From positions 1 to 64,000 of the forward strand of contig CALXKU010000010.1 of assembly GCA_944389025.1 (NCBI GenBank): a stretch of 64,000 nucleotides of DNA, given 5' to 3'. The stretch is from an uncultured Spirochaetaceae bacterium. GTDB taxonomy: Bacteria > Spirochaetota > Spirochaetia > Sphaerochaetales > Sphaerochaetaceae. Positions 52,986-61,908 of the stretch are shown one piece after another. A program made the position numbers and the translations under genes. How positions within the stretch are numbered: the stretch's first letter is position 1; the number at the start of each line of letters is the position of its first letter. The notes beneath the pieces were generated by a model. The model ran no database searches. It had not been told where the DNA came from and was given only the letters and a program-made list of their open reading frames with translations.

Positions 52986-52991
52986 ATAATA
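52986..52991 (-). promoter_or_regulatory. -10 box of sbcB, leaderless spacing
   Basis: TATTAT on the minus strand, 7 nt before the ATG at 52978. The -35 is not clear. Confidence 0.45.
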
Positions 52992-53088
52992 GCACAACAG
53001 GGGAGTAAATTTGAGTTTTTTCAGAAAATAAAGGTTAATGTAATGAAGTTTTCACAACATTCCTTTATCCTGAAATGTGGGAGAAAAA

Positions 53089-54366
53089 ATGCAGGATTCA
53101 AAAAAAGAGATAATTTCATGGGCCCTTTATGACTGGGCAAATTCGGCTTTCGCCACAACGGTGATGGCCGCATTCTTTCCGATTTTCTTTTCACAGTACT
53201 GGGCCTATGGTGCTGATAGCGCAGAGAGTACTTTCTACCTAGGGCTGGCTAACAGCCTTGCAAGCATACTTGTTGCTGCGATGGCGCCTGTGATCGGTGC
53301 GATAGCGGACAGGGGCAGTTACAGAAAGAAGCTTCTCGTCTTCTTCGCTTTCCTTGGCGCGATAATGACCGGAGCCCTCTGGTTCGTCTCAATGGGCAGC
53401 TGGCCTGTTGCCGTCATATTCTATGTTGGAGCGAATATCGGATTTGCAAGTGCGAACTCTTTCTATGACAGCCTTCTTACCACCGTCGCAAGCCATAAGA
53501 AGGTCGATTCCGTCTCTTCCCTCGGTTACGCCCTTGGCTATATAGGTGGTGGCCTTTTATTCCTTCTTAACGTGCTGATGTACCTGATGCCATCAGCCTT
53601 CGGTATTCCCGATGGCCCTACAGCAATCAGAATCAGCTTTGTCATGGTAGCAATATGGTGGATTCTCTTCTCTCTTCCCATCGCACTCTTTGTAAAAGAG
53701 GAGAAGGGGGAGAAGGTTCGTCTTATGGATGCTGTCAGGGATGGTTTTACGCAAATCAGATTCACACTCAAGAGCCTTAAGCATCTAAGAAACACTGCTA
53801 TCTTTCTTGTGGCGTACTGGTGCTATATAGACGGGGTGGATACGATTATTCGCATGGCTACCGATTACGGTACCGCACTTGGTTTCCCATCCGAGAGCCT
53901 GATTGTTGCCCTTCTTATTACGCAGTTCGTAGCTTTTCCTTCTGCAATCGCATATAACATCCTTGGAAAGAAGATCGGTATAAAAATGGCGATATTGATT
54001 GCAATAGGTGCATATGCCTTGATTGCTATAATCGGATTCTTCATGACGAATGTGAGCCAGTTCTATATCCTCGCATGTGCTATCGGTCTCTTCCAGGGCG
54101 GCATCCAGGCACTTTCCAGAAGTTATTACACCAGGCTGATTCCCAAGGAGAACGCCTCCGAGTTCTACGGGTTTTTCAACATGCTTGGAAAATTCGCGGC
54201 GATTATCGGGCCAATGCTTGTCGGCATCGTGACACTTATCACTGGTGAGCAGAGATATGGTATAATATCTCTTGTTCTTCTTTTCCTTGCTGGGTTCATA
54301 TTGCTTAGAAAGGTTGATGAGAACATGGCAAAGAAGGAAATCAAGGCTTTCTCAGAAAGAGCGTAA
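53089..54366 (+). CDS. MFS transporter, UMF1/Atg22-like
   Basis: A 425-residue twelve-helix transporter of the major facilitator superfamily. The start, ISWALYDWANSAFATTVMAA, and the GAIADRGSYRKK loop are hallmarks of the UMF1/Atg22-like group, often annotated as sugar or amino-acid effluxers. Its substrate is not known. I start at the ATG at 53089 with GGGAG 5 nt upstream. A strong terminator follows it, before the glucosidase operon. Confidence 0.88.
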   Translation: MQDSKKEIISWALYDWANSAFATTVMAAFFPIFFSQYWAYGADSAESTFYLGLANSLASILVAAMAPVIGAIADRGSYRKKLLVFFAFLGAIMTGALWFVSMGSWPVAVIFYVGANIGFASANSFYDSLLTTVASHKKVDSVSSLGYALGYIGGGLLFLLNVLMYLMPSAFGIPDGPTAIRISFVMVAIWWILFSLPIALFVKEEKGEKVRLMDAVRDGFTQIRFTLKSLKHLRNTAIFLVAYWCYIDGVDTIIRMATDYGTALGFPSESLIVALLITQFVAFPSAIAYNILGKKIGIKMAILIAIGAYALIAIIGFFMTNVSQFYILACAIGLFQGGIQALSRSYYTRLIPKENASEFYGFFNMLGKFAAIIGPMLVGIVTLITGEQRYGIISLVLLFLAGFILLRKVDENMAKKEIKAFSERA

Positions 54367-54375
54367 GAGCTGACG

Positions 54376-54400
54376 ATCCCGCTTTTTGCGGGATTTTTTT
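54376..54400 (+). terminator. Intrinsic terminator of the MFS gene
   Basis: ATCCCGC (54376-54382) pairs with GCGGGAT (54388-54394), followed by T to 54400. Confidence 0.92.
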
Positions 54401-54453
54401 CTTTTTTTCCCTCTTCTTCATGCTATCATGGGCCATATAGGAGAATGATTTTA

Positions 54454-56769
54454 ATGAACGCTAAAGATATAGTTGCTCAAATGAGTCTTGAAGAGAAGGC
54501 ATCTCTTACGGTCGGACCCGATTTCTGGCACTTTGAGAAGATTGAGAGGCTTGGCCTTCCTTCAATTCTTGTTACCGACGGTCCTCATGGGATAAGGAAA
54601 CAGAAGATAATCGGTGAGACTATGGGATCTGGGGAGAGTGTCGAGGCGACATGTTTTCCTCCCGCATGCCTCTCTGCATCAGGCTGGGATACCGAGGCCC
54701 TGGAGACGGAAGGGGACGCAATAGGTGCAGAGGCTGCAAGTGAGGGGGTATCCATCGTACTCGGACCTGGAATTAACATAAAGAGAAGTCCTCTTTGTGG
54801 AAGGAATTTCGAATATTTCAGCGAGGACCCTTTCCTTGCCGGATCTATGGCCGCCTCTTGGATAAAAGGGGTGCAGAAGAGGGGGATCGGTACATCGTTA
54901 AAGCACTTTGCTGCGAACAGTCAGGAGAAGAAGAGGCTTATTTCGAACTCCGTTGTGGACGAGAGGGCGCTAAGGGAGATATATCTCTCAGGATTTGAGA
55001 AGGCGGTGCGGGAGAGTCAGCCATGGACTCTCATGTGCTCTTATAACAAAATAAACGGGACCTATTCTTCTGATAACAGATGGCTTCTGAGTGATGTTCT
55101 TAGAAAAGAGTGGGGCTTTAATGGAATCGTAATTACCGACTGGGGTGCCATGAATGACCGCGTGGAAGGCATAAAGGCTGGCCTTGATATCGAGATGCCC
55201 GGCCCTGATGAGTCGAATGTTGAGGCGGTAGTGCGAGCTGTGAGGGAAAAAAGGCTTCACGAGAATGTCCTGGATGAGGCGGCAGAGCGTATTGTCTCAA
55301 TCATATTAAAGGCGATGGAGAGGAAAAAGAGTTCAAGCTATGACAGACGAGAACATCATGAGATTGCACGCAAGATCGCTTCCCACTCTTTCGTTCTTTT
55401 AAAGAATGAGGGATCTCTTCTTCCTCTTTCCAAGGATAAGAGCTATGCGGTTTTGGGACAGTTCGCGAAATTCCCACGAATCCAAGGCAATGGAAGCAGC
55501 CAGATAAACAGCAATTATGTGGACCTGCCGTTTGATGAGCTTATAAAGGCGGGCTATGATGCCGAGTATGCTCCAGGCTACAGCCTTGAAGGAACTGAAG
55601 ATAATGAGGCCCTTATAAGTGAGGCTGTGGCTCTTGCTGGGAAAAAAGATGCCGTAATCGTTTTCGCAGGTCTAACGAAAGAAAGTGAGAGCGAGGGTTT
55701 TGACAGAACCACTCTTGGCCTGCCATCATGCCATGACCGTCTGATAGAAGAGGTTGCAAAAGTAAACGCGAGTGTTATCGTCGTCCTTTATGGAGGATCC
55801 CCGTTCCTTATGCCATGGCTTGGCAGCGTGAAGTCTGTCATCATGGGCTATCTTCCTGGCGATGCTGCGGGAGAAGCGACAGTGGATGTTTTAAGTGGTG
55901 CTGTCAATCCTTCCGGAAAGCTTGCGGAGACTTTTCCCCTCTCTCTTGAGGACACCCCATGCTATGGCAACTATGCAATCGATGATATCGACGTGCTATA
56001 TAAGGAGTCCATACTTGTCGGCTATCGCTACTACGATTACATGAAAAAAGATGTGCTCTTCCCCTTCGGTTTCGGGCTGAGTTACACGAGTTTCAGCTAT
56101 GAGGATATGAGCGTTGATTTCTCTGATGACAAGAAGGAGGGAGTAGTATCTGTAAAAGTAAGGAACACTGGAGACTATGATGGCTCAGAGGTCGTGGAAA
56201 TCTATGTCGAAAAGCTCGAGAGCGCAATCTTTCGACCTCTTAGGGAGTTGAAGGGTTTTTCGAAGGTGTTTCTTAAAAAAGGTGAGGAGAAGACTGTTAG
56301 CATTCCACTTTCATTTAGCTCGTTCGCCTATTACTCTGTGCCCCTTGGCCGTTTTGATATCGAGGATGGAATATACAGGATATATGCCTCATCCTCTTCC
56401 CGTGACCACCGCCTTCATGTGGATATCCAGGTAAGCGGGAACAAAATGCCGGAGGTGATGCCGTGGAGAATAGGCGATGATTTTTCTCTCCTTTTCCCTT
56501 GCGGTCTGCCCCTCTCTCCTTCAAGGGAGAAGCTCTCGCTTAACTCGACACTCTCCGAGGTTCTAAGGGATGAGAAGGCCTCTCTGGTGTTCCGTCCGCT
56601 CAGGGATGCGTTCATAACCCCGTTTGAGGGAAAAAGCGATGGTATGAGCAGGATGCAGCTCGCGATGGCTTCTGATATGCCACTTCGTAGCGCTGCAGTG
56701 CTGACAGGTGCCATGAGTCTTGATGAAGTAAGAGAGAAACTGGTCGCTCTGGAAGAAGAGAAGGCTTGA
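54454..56769 (+). CDS. Glycoside hydrolase family 3 beta-glucosidase
   Basis: A 771-residue GH3 enzyme without a signal peptide, hence cytoplasmic. The nucleophile Asp 229 is in GIVITDWGAMNDR; SIVLGPGINIKRSPLCGRNF and GTSLKHFAANSQE are the usual substrate-binding blocks. The second domain and a C-terminal fibronectin-III-like domain follow. It would split imported beta-glucosides into glucose. The operon also has a hexokinase, so the released sugar can be phosphorylated at once. An AGGAG lies 10 nt before the ATG at 54454; another ATG at 54445 is too close to it. Confidence 0.93.
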   Translation: MNAKDIVAQMSLEEKASLTVGPDFWHFEKIERLGLPSILVTDGPHGIRKQKIIGETMGSGESVEATCFPPACLSASGWDTEALETEGDAIGAEAASEGVSIVLGPGINIKRSPLCGRNFEYFSEDPFLAGSMAASWIKGVQKRGIGTSLKHFAANSQEKKRLISNSVVDERALREIYLSGFEKAVRESQPWTLMCSYNKINGTYSSDNRWLLSDVLRKEWGFNGIVITDWGAMNDRVEGIKAGLDIEMPGPDESNVEAVVRAVREKRLHENVLDEAAERIVSIILKAMERKKSSSYDRREHHEIARKIASHSFVLLKNEGSLLPLSKDKSYAVLGQFAKFPRIQGNGSSQINSNYVDLPFDELIKAGYDAEYAPGYSLEGTEDNEALISEAVALAGKKDAVIVFAGLTKESESEGFDRTTLGLPSCHDRLIEEVAKVNASVIVVLYGGSPFLMPWLGSVKSVIMGYLPGDAAGEATVDVLSGAVNPSGKLAETFPLSLEDTPCYGNYAIDDIDVLYKESILVGYRYYDYMKKDVLFPFGFGLSYTSFSYEDMSVDFSDDKKEGVVSVKVRNTGDYDGSEVVEIYVEKLESAIFRPLRELKGFSKVFLKKGEEKTVSIPLSFSSFAYYSVPLGRFDIEDGIYRIYASSSSRDHRLHVDIQVSGNKMPEVMPWRIGDDFSLLFPCGLPLSPSREKLSLNSTLSEVLRDEKASLVFRPLRDAFITPFEGKSDGMSRMQLAMASDMPLRSAAVLTGAMSLDEVREKLVALEEEKA

Positions 56770-56793
56770 AAGCCTGAGAAAGTGTGCTATCAT
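56766..56793 (+). promoter_or_regulatory. Internal promoter before the exported protein and hexokinase
   Basis: TTGAAA (56766-56771), 16 bp, TATCAT (56788-56793). The -35 overlaps the stop codon of the glucosidase gene. It excludes the ATG at 56792 as a start codon. Confidence 0.6.
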
Positions 56794-56824
56794 GAAAGCT
56801 AGGTTTTCCGGAGGACCGGTGGTC

Positions 56825-57463
56825 ATGAAGAGACGTATTCTTTTCCTCGCCATTCTGACTGTCTTCTGTTGCTCTATTCTGTCTTCGATAAGTATCAGGG
56901 ATACTGATACCGCTTTGTCATCAGCTCTTGATGGAACGATAGCTGCGGTTGCATCCGTGGTCTCGGATCCTCCAATCCCCCTGCAAGGGGTCTCTTTCGA
57001 GTATTCGGACTCTGGAATCCCGTGGCGTCTAATTTTCACGCGTTCAGATATCTCCACATTCCTTGAATCCCTCTCTTTCTCTGGGGAGAACAGGAGAAGC
57101 TGGTATGAGACTCTGCTTGATCAGGACAAATCTGCGTTCATCCCCTGTCGGGTTCGTGCTATCACCTATCTTGAGAGTTCTGGTTATGCCCGTAATGATG
57201 TCATATTGGATGGGACGATCACTCTCGACCTTGATAAGGCTGAGAACCTTGCTCTTCTAGAGTGCTCATCATCCTGGAGCGGCCTTGATATGCCGCTTTC
57301 AATCAGCCTGATAGTAAGCGGTAGCAGGCTCGAGCAATCGGTCATCATCGAAGGCGATATTGAAATTATCGGTGGCACTGATTCCAAGATTACGGTATAC
57401 TCAGAGAATCTAATGCTTAACGGGGAGAATATCAGTTTTTCTCCGTTTGAGATTTCTTATTGA
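56825..57463 (+). CDS. Exported protein of unknown function
   Basis: A 212-residue protein with a signal peptide (MKRRILFLAILTVFCCSILS) and a GGAGG site 10 nt before the ATG at 56825. It has no family I recognise. The mature part has strand-like alternation and ends with hydrophilic repeats of DGTITLDL/EGDIEI type, which suggests a beta-rich periplasmic protein. It lies between the glucosidase and hexokinase genes and 15 nt before the latter, so they are probably co-transcribed. Confidence 0.65.
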   Translation: MKRRILFLAILTVFCCSILSSISIRDTDTALSSALDGTIAAVASVVSDPPIPLQGVSFEYSDSGIPWRLIFTRSDISTFLESLSFSGENRRSWYETLLDQDKSAFIPCRVRAITYLESSGYARNDVILDGTITLDLDKAENLALLECSSSWSGLDMPLSISLIVSGSRLEQSVIIEGDIEIIGGTDSKITVYSENLMLNGENISFSPFEISY

Positions 57464-57478
57464 CAAGGAGAATTGCCG

Positions 57479-58774
57479 ATGTCCGACAAGGTTGATGATT
57501 TTCTTACCCGTCATATGATCAAGGCGGAAACTGTTAATGATGACGAGGTCCTTTCTTTCTTCATGAGCGAGATGGAAAAAGGACTTAACGGGGAGAAGAG
57601 CAGTCTTCAGATGATTCCCACCTACTGCTCTCTCAACAGCAGCATAAAGGCGGGAGACAAGGTCATCGTTCTTGATGCGGGTGGAACGAATTTCAGAACA
57701 TGTCTGGTAACGTTCAATGATAATCTCGAGCCGGAAATCAGCGATTTCAAAAAAGTGGGCATGCCGGGAGTCAAGGAGGAGGTCAGTGCAAAGGAGTTCT
57801 TCTCCATCCTTGCGGATAACGTTGAGCGTCTTATCGATAAATCCGACAAGATCGGTTTCTGCTTCTCATACGCGGCAAAGATAACAGAGGATCACGATGG
57901 CATTCCATTGATGTTCTCAAAGGAAATCAAAGCGCCGGAGGTGATTGGGAAGCCTATCGGAGCATCTCTTCTCAAAGAACTTGAAGAGAGGGGGTATGAT
58001 GTCTCAAAGAAGAAAGTATCCGTTGTGAATGATACTGTTGCAACCCTTCTTGCTACGAAGGCAAAATGTTCTGATATCTGTTCGGGGTATATCGGATTCA
58101 TACTTGGAACCGGTACAAACACGGCTTATGCCGAGCTTAACAGGAATATCGGGAAGATAAGCAGCGCAGAGCCTGAGGAGCGTCAGATAATCAACGTTGA
58201 ATCCGGTGATATGCACATTGAGCTTGGAGATATAGATAAGGCGTTCATCGCGGGAACGAAGGATCCAGGAAGCTATTTCTTTGAGAAGGCCATCAGCGGT
58301 GCCTATCTTGGACCATTCAGCCATCGTGTGATTGAAGAGGCTGTCAAGGAGGGTGTTTTATCCTCCGGCTTTGGAGGGAGGTTCTCAAAAATATCCACCC
58401 TCTCTACCACATACATGTCGAACTATCTTGAAATGTGTCACAATCCTGATTACGTTCTTGTTTCCCTTCTCGATAACGAGGAGGATGCTTCCGCTCTATT
58501 CAGAATTCTTGATGCCATTATTGAAAGAGCTGCTAAGCTTACGGCGATCAACCTCACAGCTGCTGTTCTTAAGAGCGGGCTTGGAAGCGAGCCGAGATAT
58601 CCTGTTCTTATAAATGCCGATGGGACGACGTTCTATAAGACGGAGAATCTCGAATTCTATACGAGAAAATACCTTTTCGATATTCTTTTAAAGAAACATC
58701 ACCGATATGTCAGGATAGTTAATGTTCCAGACAGCCCTGTCTATGGAGCTGCCATTGCCGGGTGCTCCGTATAA
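57479..58774 (+). CDS. Hexokinase (eukaryotic-type family)
   Basis: A 431-residue ATP-dependent hexose kinase of the hexokinase family. The phosphate-1 motif is VLDAGGTNFRTCLV and the sugar/phosphate-2 region includes GYIGFILGTGTNTAYAE. Treponemes are known to use this enzyme type rather than the short glucokinase of most bacteria, which supports a spirochaete source. An AAGGAG site precedes the ATG at 57479. Its stop is directly followed by the next ATG, so it is coupled to the pyridoxal-kinase-like gene. Confidence 0.92.
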   Translation: MSDKVDDFLTRHMIKAETVNDDEVLSFFMSEMEKGLNGEKSSLQMIPTYCSLNSSIKAGDKVIVLDAGGTNFRTCLVTFNDNLEPEISDFKKVGMPGVKEEVSAKEFFSILADNVERLIDKSDKIGFCFSYAAKITEDHDGIPLMFSKEIKAPEVIGKPIGASLLKELEERGYDVSKKKVSVVNDTVATLLATKAKCSDICSGYIGFILGTGTNTAYAELNRNIGKISSAEPEERQIINVESGDMHIELGDIDKAFIAGTKDPGSYFFEKAISGAYLGPFSHRVIEEAVKEGVLSSGFGGRFSKISTLSTTYMSNYLEMCHNPDYVLVSLLDNEEDASALFRILDAIIERAAKLTAINLTAAVLKSGLGSEPRYPVLINADGTTFYKTENLEFYTRKYLFDILLKKHHRYVRIVNVPDSPVYGAAIAGCSV

Positions 58775-59593
58775 ATGAGCAGGATAATCGCAATCCATGA
58801 TCTCAGCCTCTGGTCCAAGTCGAGCCTCTCTGTGGTTCTGCCTGTACTGGAGGCGATGAATCATGAGGTCTTCATCCTTCCTACGACGATTTTAAGCACT
58901 CAGAGCGACGGTTTTGAAAACCTTCTGGAAGTGGACATGTCAAAGAGCCTGGAATCTTTTTATGACAGGGTCAAGAGCTATGGCTATTCGTTTGACGCGG
59001 TATATTCGGGCTATCTTGGAAAGCCTGAGACCGTCAGTGCCGTGAAAAGAATAATGGAAAGAGAGAATGCTTTTTCCCTGGTGGATCCGGTGCTGGGAGA
59101 TAATGGACAGCTTTACCAGGGGCTTGGGAAAGAGAATATCAGCTCTCTTCTTACTCTGGTTGGAAAGGCGGATGTGATAACTCCGAACATTACGGAGGCT
59201 GCGTTGCTGACTGGCCTTAATATGCAGAGCTCATACTCAAACCCTGAAATCAAAACCCTCGTTTCAAAGCTCCGTGAAATCGGGCCTGAGAGGGGAATCA
59301 TAACTTCCGTTCCACTTTCCCTCGGTAAGCTTTCAAACATAGCATATGATGCGGATGAGATCAGGATTTTCGCTTTTGAGGATCTTGCTGTCTCATATCC
59401 CGGAAGCGGGGATCTTTTCGCCTCCCTCTTTATATCAATATTCCTTTCGGGATACTCCTTTTTCCCTTCCGTCAAAATGAGCGGAGAGATCACAAGCCGA
59501 GCAATACGCTATGCAAAAGAGAGTGAGAGGGAGCGGCGTATGGGAATAAGCCTCATTCCTGTGATGGAGGACATCAGGAAGGTTACATTATGA
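58775..59593 (+). CDS. Pyridoxal/pyridoxamine kinase-like ribokinase family protein
   Basis: A 272-residue PfkB/ribokinase-superfamily protein. IIAIHDLSLWSKSSLSVVLPV at the start and LPTTILSTQSDGF are typical of pyridoxal kinases (PdxY type), and the ATP/anion-hole motif is YPGSGDLFASLF. It would phosphorylate pyridoxal or pyridoxamine for the salvage of PLP, which SHMT in this window needs. It starts right after the hexokinase stop and overlaps the nucleosidase gene by 4 nt. Confidence 0.87.
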   Translation: MSRIIAIHDLSLWSKSSLSVVLPVLEAMNHEVFILPTTILSTQSDGFENLLEVDMSKSLESFYDRVKSYGYSFDAVYSGYLGKPETVSAVKRIMERENAFSLVDPVLGDNGQLYQGLGKENISSLLTLVGKADVITPNITEAALLTGLNMQSSYSNPEIKTLVSKLREIGPERGIITSVPLSLGKLSNIAYDADEIRIFAFEDLAVSYPGSGDLFASLFISIFLSGYSFFPSVKMSGEITSRAIRYAKESERERRMGISLIPVMEDIRKVTL

Positions 59594-60150
59594 AGGCCCT
59601 GATAGTAGCAAGCAGCAGGGAAGAGCTCAAACCTTTCAAAGATCAGAGATGCATAAAAGTTGCATCCGGTGTCGGCCTTGTGCTTGCAGCCGTAGAGACG
59701 ATGAGGGCAATAGTCGAGTACTGTCCAGATATCGTTATAAGCGTTGGAAGCGCAGGTGCGATGAACCCTTCTTACAATATAGGTGATGTGCTTTCTTTCA
59801 GCTCTGTCAGCAATGCCGACCAGAATCTGAGCTCTTTCCATCTTCCAAGATTTTCAACATTGAAAAAAGACGGCTCAACCCTTGGCTCTATCAGTCTTTC
59901 AAGCGTAGGGGGTGCTCTCCTTTCTTCCTCAACTTTCGCCTCAAGGCGTGTTGACGGCTATGATGCTTCCGATATGGAAGGCTATGCCGTTGCTCTTGCC
60001 GCTTCAAGCTTCAATATAAGAGCTGCCGCATTCAAGCTGATTACGGATATCGTTGGAGAGAAGCCTTACATTGCGGACTATAGGAGAATTCTCAGAGAAG
60101 GCAGGATGAAGCTTGAGAGTGAGGTAATGTCATACATTGATAGCCTCTAA
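59590..60150 (+). CDS. Nucleosidase of the MTA/SAH nucleosidase-like superfamily
   Basis: A 186-residue protein of the purine nucleoside phosphorylase/uridine phosphorylase fold. IVISVGSAGAMNPSYNIGDV and DASDMEGYAVALAASSF correspond to the nucleobase- and ribose-binding blocks; the catalytic Asp is probably in FKLITDIVGEK. It is shorter than the usual ~230 residues, because the central part is reduced. It may hydrolyse methylthioadenosine, S-adenosylhomocysteine or futalosine; which is not clear. It is the last gene of the operon. Confidence 0.75.
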   Translation: MKALIVASSREELKPFKDQRCIKVASGVGLVLAAVETMRAIVEYCPDIVISVGSAGAMNPSYNIGDVLSFSSVSNADQNLSSFHLPRFSTLKKDGSTLGSISLSSVGGALLSSSTFASRRVDGYDASDMEGYAVALAASSFNIRAAAFKLITDIVGEKPYIADYRRILREGRMKLESEVMSYIDSL

Positions 60151-60207
60151 TCATTCCGAATATGGATTGTAATAATCAAATTAATTTTTGTATTGGGCAT
60201 TAATAAT

Positions 60208-60226
60208 GGCAGGCACTTGGCCTGCC
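60208..60226. terminator. Hairpin between convergent nucleosidase and pyk genes
   Basis: GGCAGGC (60208-60214) pairs with GCCTGCC (60220-60226), 5-nt loop. It lies 10 nt past the pyk stop and 58 nt past the nucleosidase stop. There is no strong T-run on either side. Confidence 0.6.
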
Positions 60227-60235
60227 TGAATGGAA

Positions 60236-61651
60236 TCATAGGTAGGTTATCTGCATCGTATCCGCATACTGGTATCCCGTCATGCTTCCAGAGATGATGA
60301 TGGCAAGTTCTCCTTTCTCTATCACATTGGTACTCAGAGCAAGCTTGATGGAGTTCTTCTTCATTTCCACTGTGTCATCCGTGTAAGGTGCGAGAAGGGG
60401 ATATACTCCGAACTGGAGGCGTAGCTGCCTGCATGCCTTCTCGTTCGTGACACATGCGATTATCGGGGCCTCAGGACGATAGAATGATGTGAGAAGCGCG
60501 GTCCTTCCGGTTGCCGACATGCAGATTATCGCCTTCGCATCAAGAAAGTAGGAGGCATCAACGCTCGCGCTTGCAATAGTGTTCGGAATGTCCTCGCTGA
60601 GCTTGAGCTGGCTTGAGAAGAAACGCTCCTTGTTATTGATCTGGTCCTCCGTGTATTTCGCAATGGAAGCCATCGTACGAACGGCCTCGACGGGGTATTT
60701 ACCGGCTGCTGTCTCTCCGCTGAGCATCAGGCAGGTTGTCCCATCGTATATGGCGTTTGCAACATCGGATACCTCAGCCCTTGTCGGACGGGGATGTTCT
60801 GTCATGCTTTCAAGCATCTGGGTCGCAGTCACTACAAGCTTTCCGCTCTTGTAACATTTCTCGATTATCCTCTTCTGTATGCTCGGCAGTTCCCTGAAGG
60901 GTATCTCAACGCCCATGTCTCCGCGGGCTACCATCACCCCGTCCGCAATCTCAATTATCTGGTCCAGATTGTCCACACCCTTCTGGTTCTCGATCTTGGC
61001 AATTATCTTTATCTGCTCGCCGCCATTGACATTCAGAAGCTTTCTCAGCTTCCTGACATCCTCAATACCACGTACGAAACTTGCCGCTATATAGTCGACA
61101 TCCATCTTGATTCCGAAGAGGATGTCCTCCCTGTCTTTTTCAGAGATGTAGTTCTGGTCGATTTCAACCCCGGGAACGTTTATGCTCTTATGGTTGCTTA
61201 TCTTCCCTCCGTTCTTAACACGGCAGATGAGATCGTTTCCCTTGATGCTTTCAACAGTCATTGACACGAGGCCATCATCGATGAGAATCTCATCTCCGGC
61301 TTTTACATCCTCAGACATGTACGGGAATGTGACGCTGACACCATCCTTGTTGCCTACGACATCTGCGGATGCATAGAGAGTGAACGTCTGACCTTCTTCA
61401 AGGATTACGGAGCCATTCTCGAAATCCCTGACCCTTATCTCTGGCCCCTTGGTATCAAGTATCAGCGGAATCTGCTGCTTTAGCTCCTTGCTAATCCTTT
61501 TAACCCTGTCCATTCTTGCCTTGTGCTCATCATATGAGCCATGCGAGAAATTGAACCTTGCGGCATCCATTCCAGCAAGTATCAGTTCCCTGATCTTCTC
61601 ATCCGAGTCCACGCTTGGACCCATGGTGCAAATTATCTTAGTCTGTCTCAT
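60236..61651 (-). CDS. pyk: Pyruvate kinase
   Basis: A 471-residue glycolytic enzyme converting phosphoenolpyruvate and ADP to pyruvate and ATP. Characteristic blocks are KIICTMGPSVDSDEKIREL, ARFNFSHGSYDEH, IIAKIENQKGVDNLDQI, GDMGVEIPF and SGETAAGKYPVEAV. The start is set at 61651, where GAGGG precedes the ATG; the longer frame upstream is not part of the family. It is monocistronic by position. Confidence 0.96.
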   Translation of the reverse strand: MRQTKIICTMGPSVDSDEKIRELILAGMDAARFNFSHGSYDEHKARMDRVKRISKELKQQIPLILDTKGPEIRVRDFENGSVILEEGQTFTLYASADVVGNKDGVSVTFPYMSEDVKAGDEILIDDGLVSMTVESIKGNDLICRVKNGGKISNHKSINVPGVEIDQNYISEKDREDILFGIKMDVDYIAASFVRGIEDVRKLRKLLNVNGGEQIKIIAKIENQKGVDNLDQIIEIADGVMVARGDMGVEIPFRELPSIQKRIIEKCYKSGKLVVTATQMLESMTEHPRPTRAEVSDVANAIYDGTTCLMLSGETAAGKYPVEAVRTMASIAKYTEDQINNKERFFSSQLKLSEDIPNTIASASVDASYFLDAKAIICMSATGRTALLTSFYRPEAPIIACVTNEKACRQLRLQFGVYPLLAPYTDDTVEMKKNSIKLALSTNVIEKGELAIIISGSMTGYQYADTMQITYL

Positions 61652-61810
61652 AATATCCCTCAGCATAATGCTAGCACAAAATGAAAATGAAGTAAGCAGA
61701 AAATTGGTTTTTAAGAGGCAAGATAATTTCATTTTTGTGCTGAAGTCTTTTTATGTTTCTCAATTGTGGTATCAGATTTTAAAGTTAATTCATTTGCAAT
61801 CCTTACTAAT

Positions 61811-61908
61811 ATAATTCTCATCTTACCTTTCAATTACATATATGGAGAATTATAGTGGGGTAAATATGTCTAATTACTGTATACACAAAGATATATAAAT
61901 TAGTAATT
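61811..61908. repeat. Two AT-rich inverted repeats between pyk and patatin genes
   Basis: ATAATTCTC (61811-61819) is inverted at 61845-61853, and AATTACT (61872-61878) is inverted at 61902-61908. The second overlaps the patatin stop codon. Loops of 23-25 nt make them weak terminators; they may be remnants or binding sites. The 167-bp gap itself is strikingly AT-rich. Confidence 0.45.

Noticed and set aside
56792-56824. Start of the exported protein at ATG 56792
   Set aside because: This ATG is part of the -10 box TATCAT; the next ATG gives a clean signal peptide behind GGAGG.
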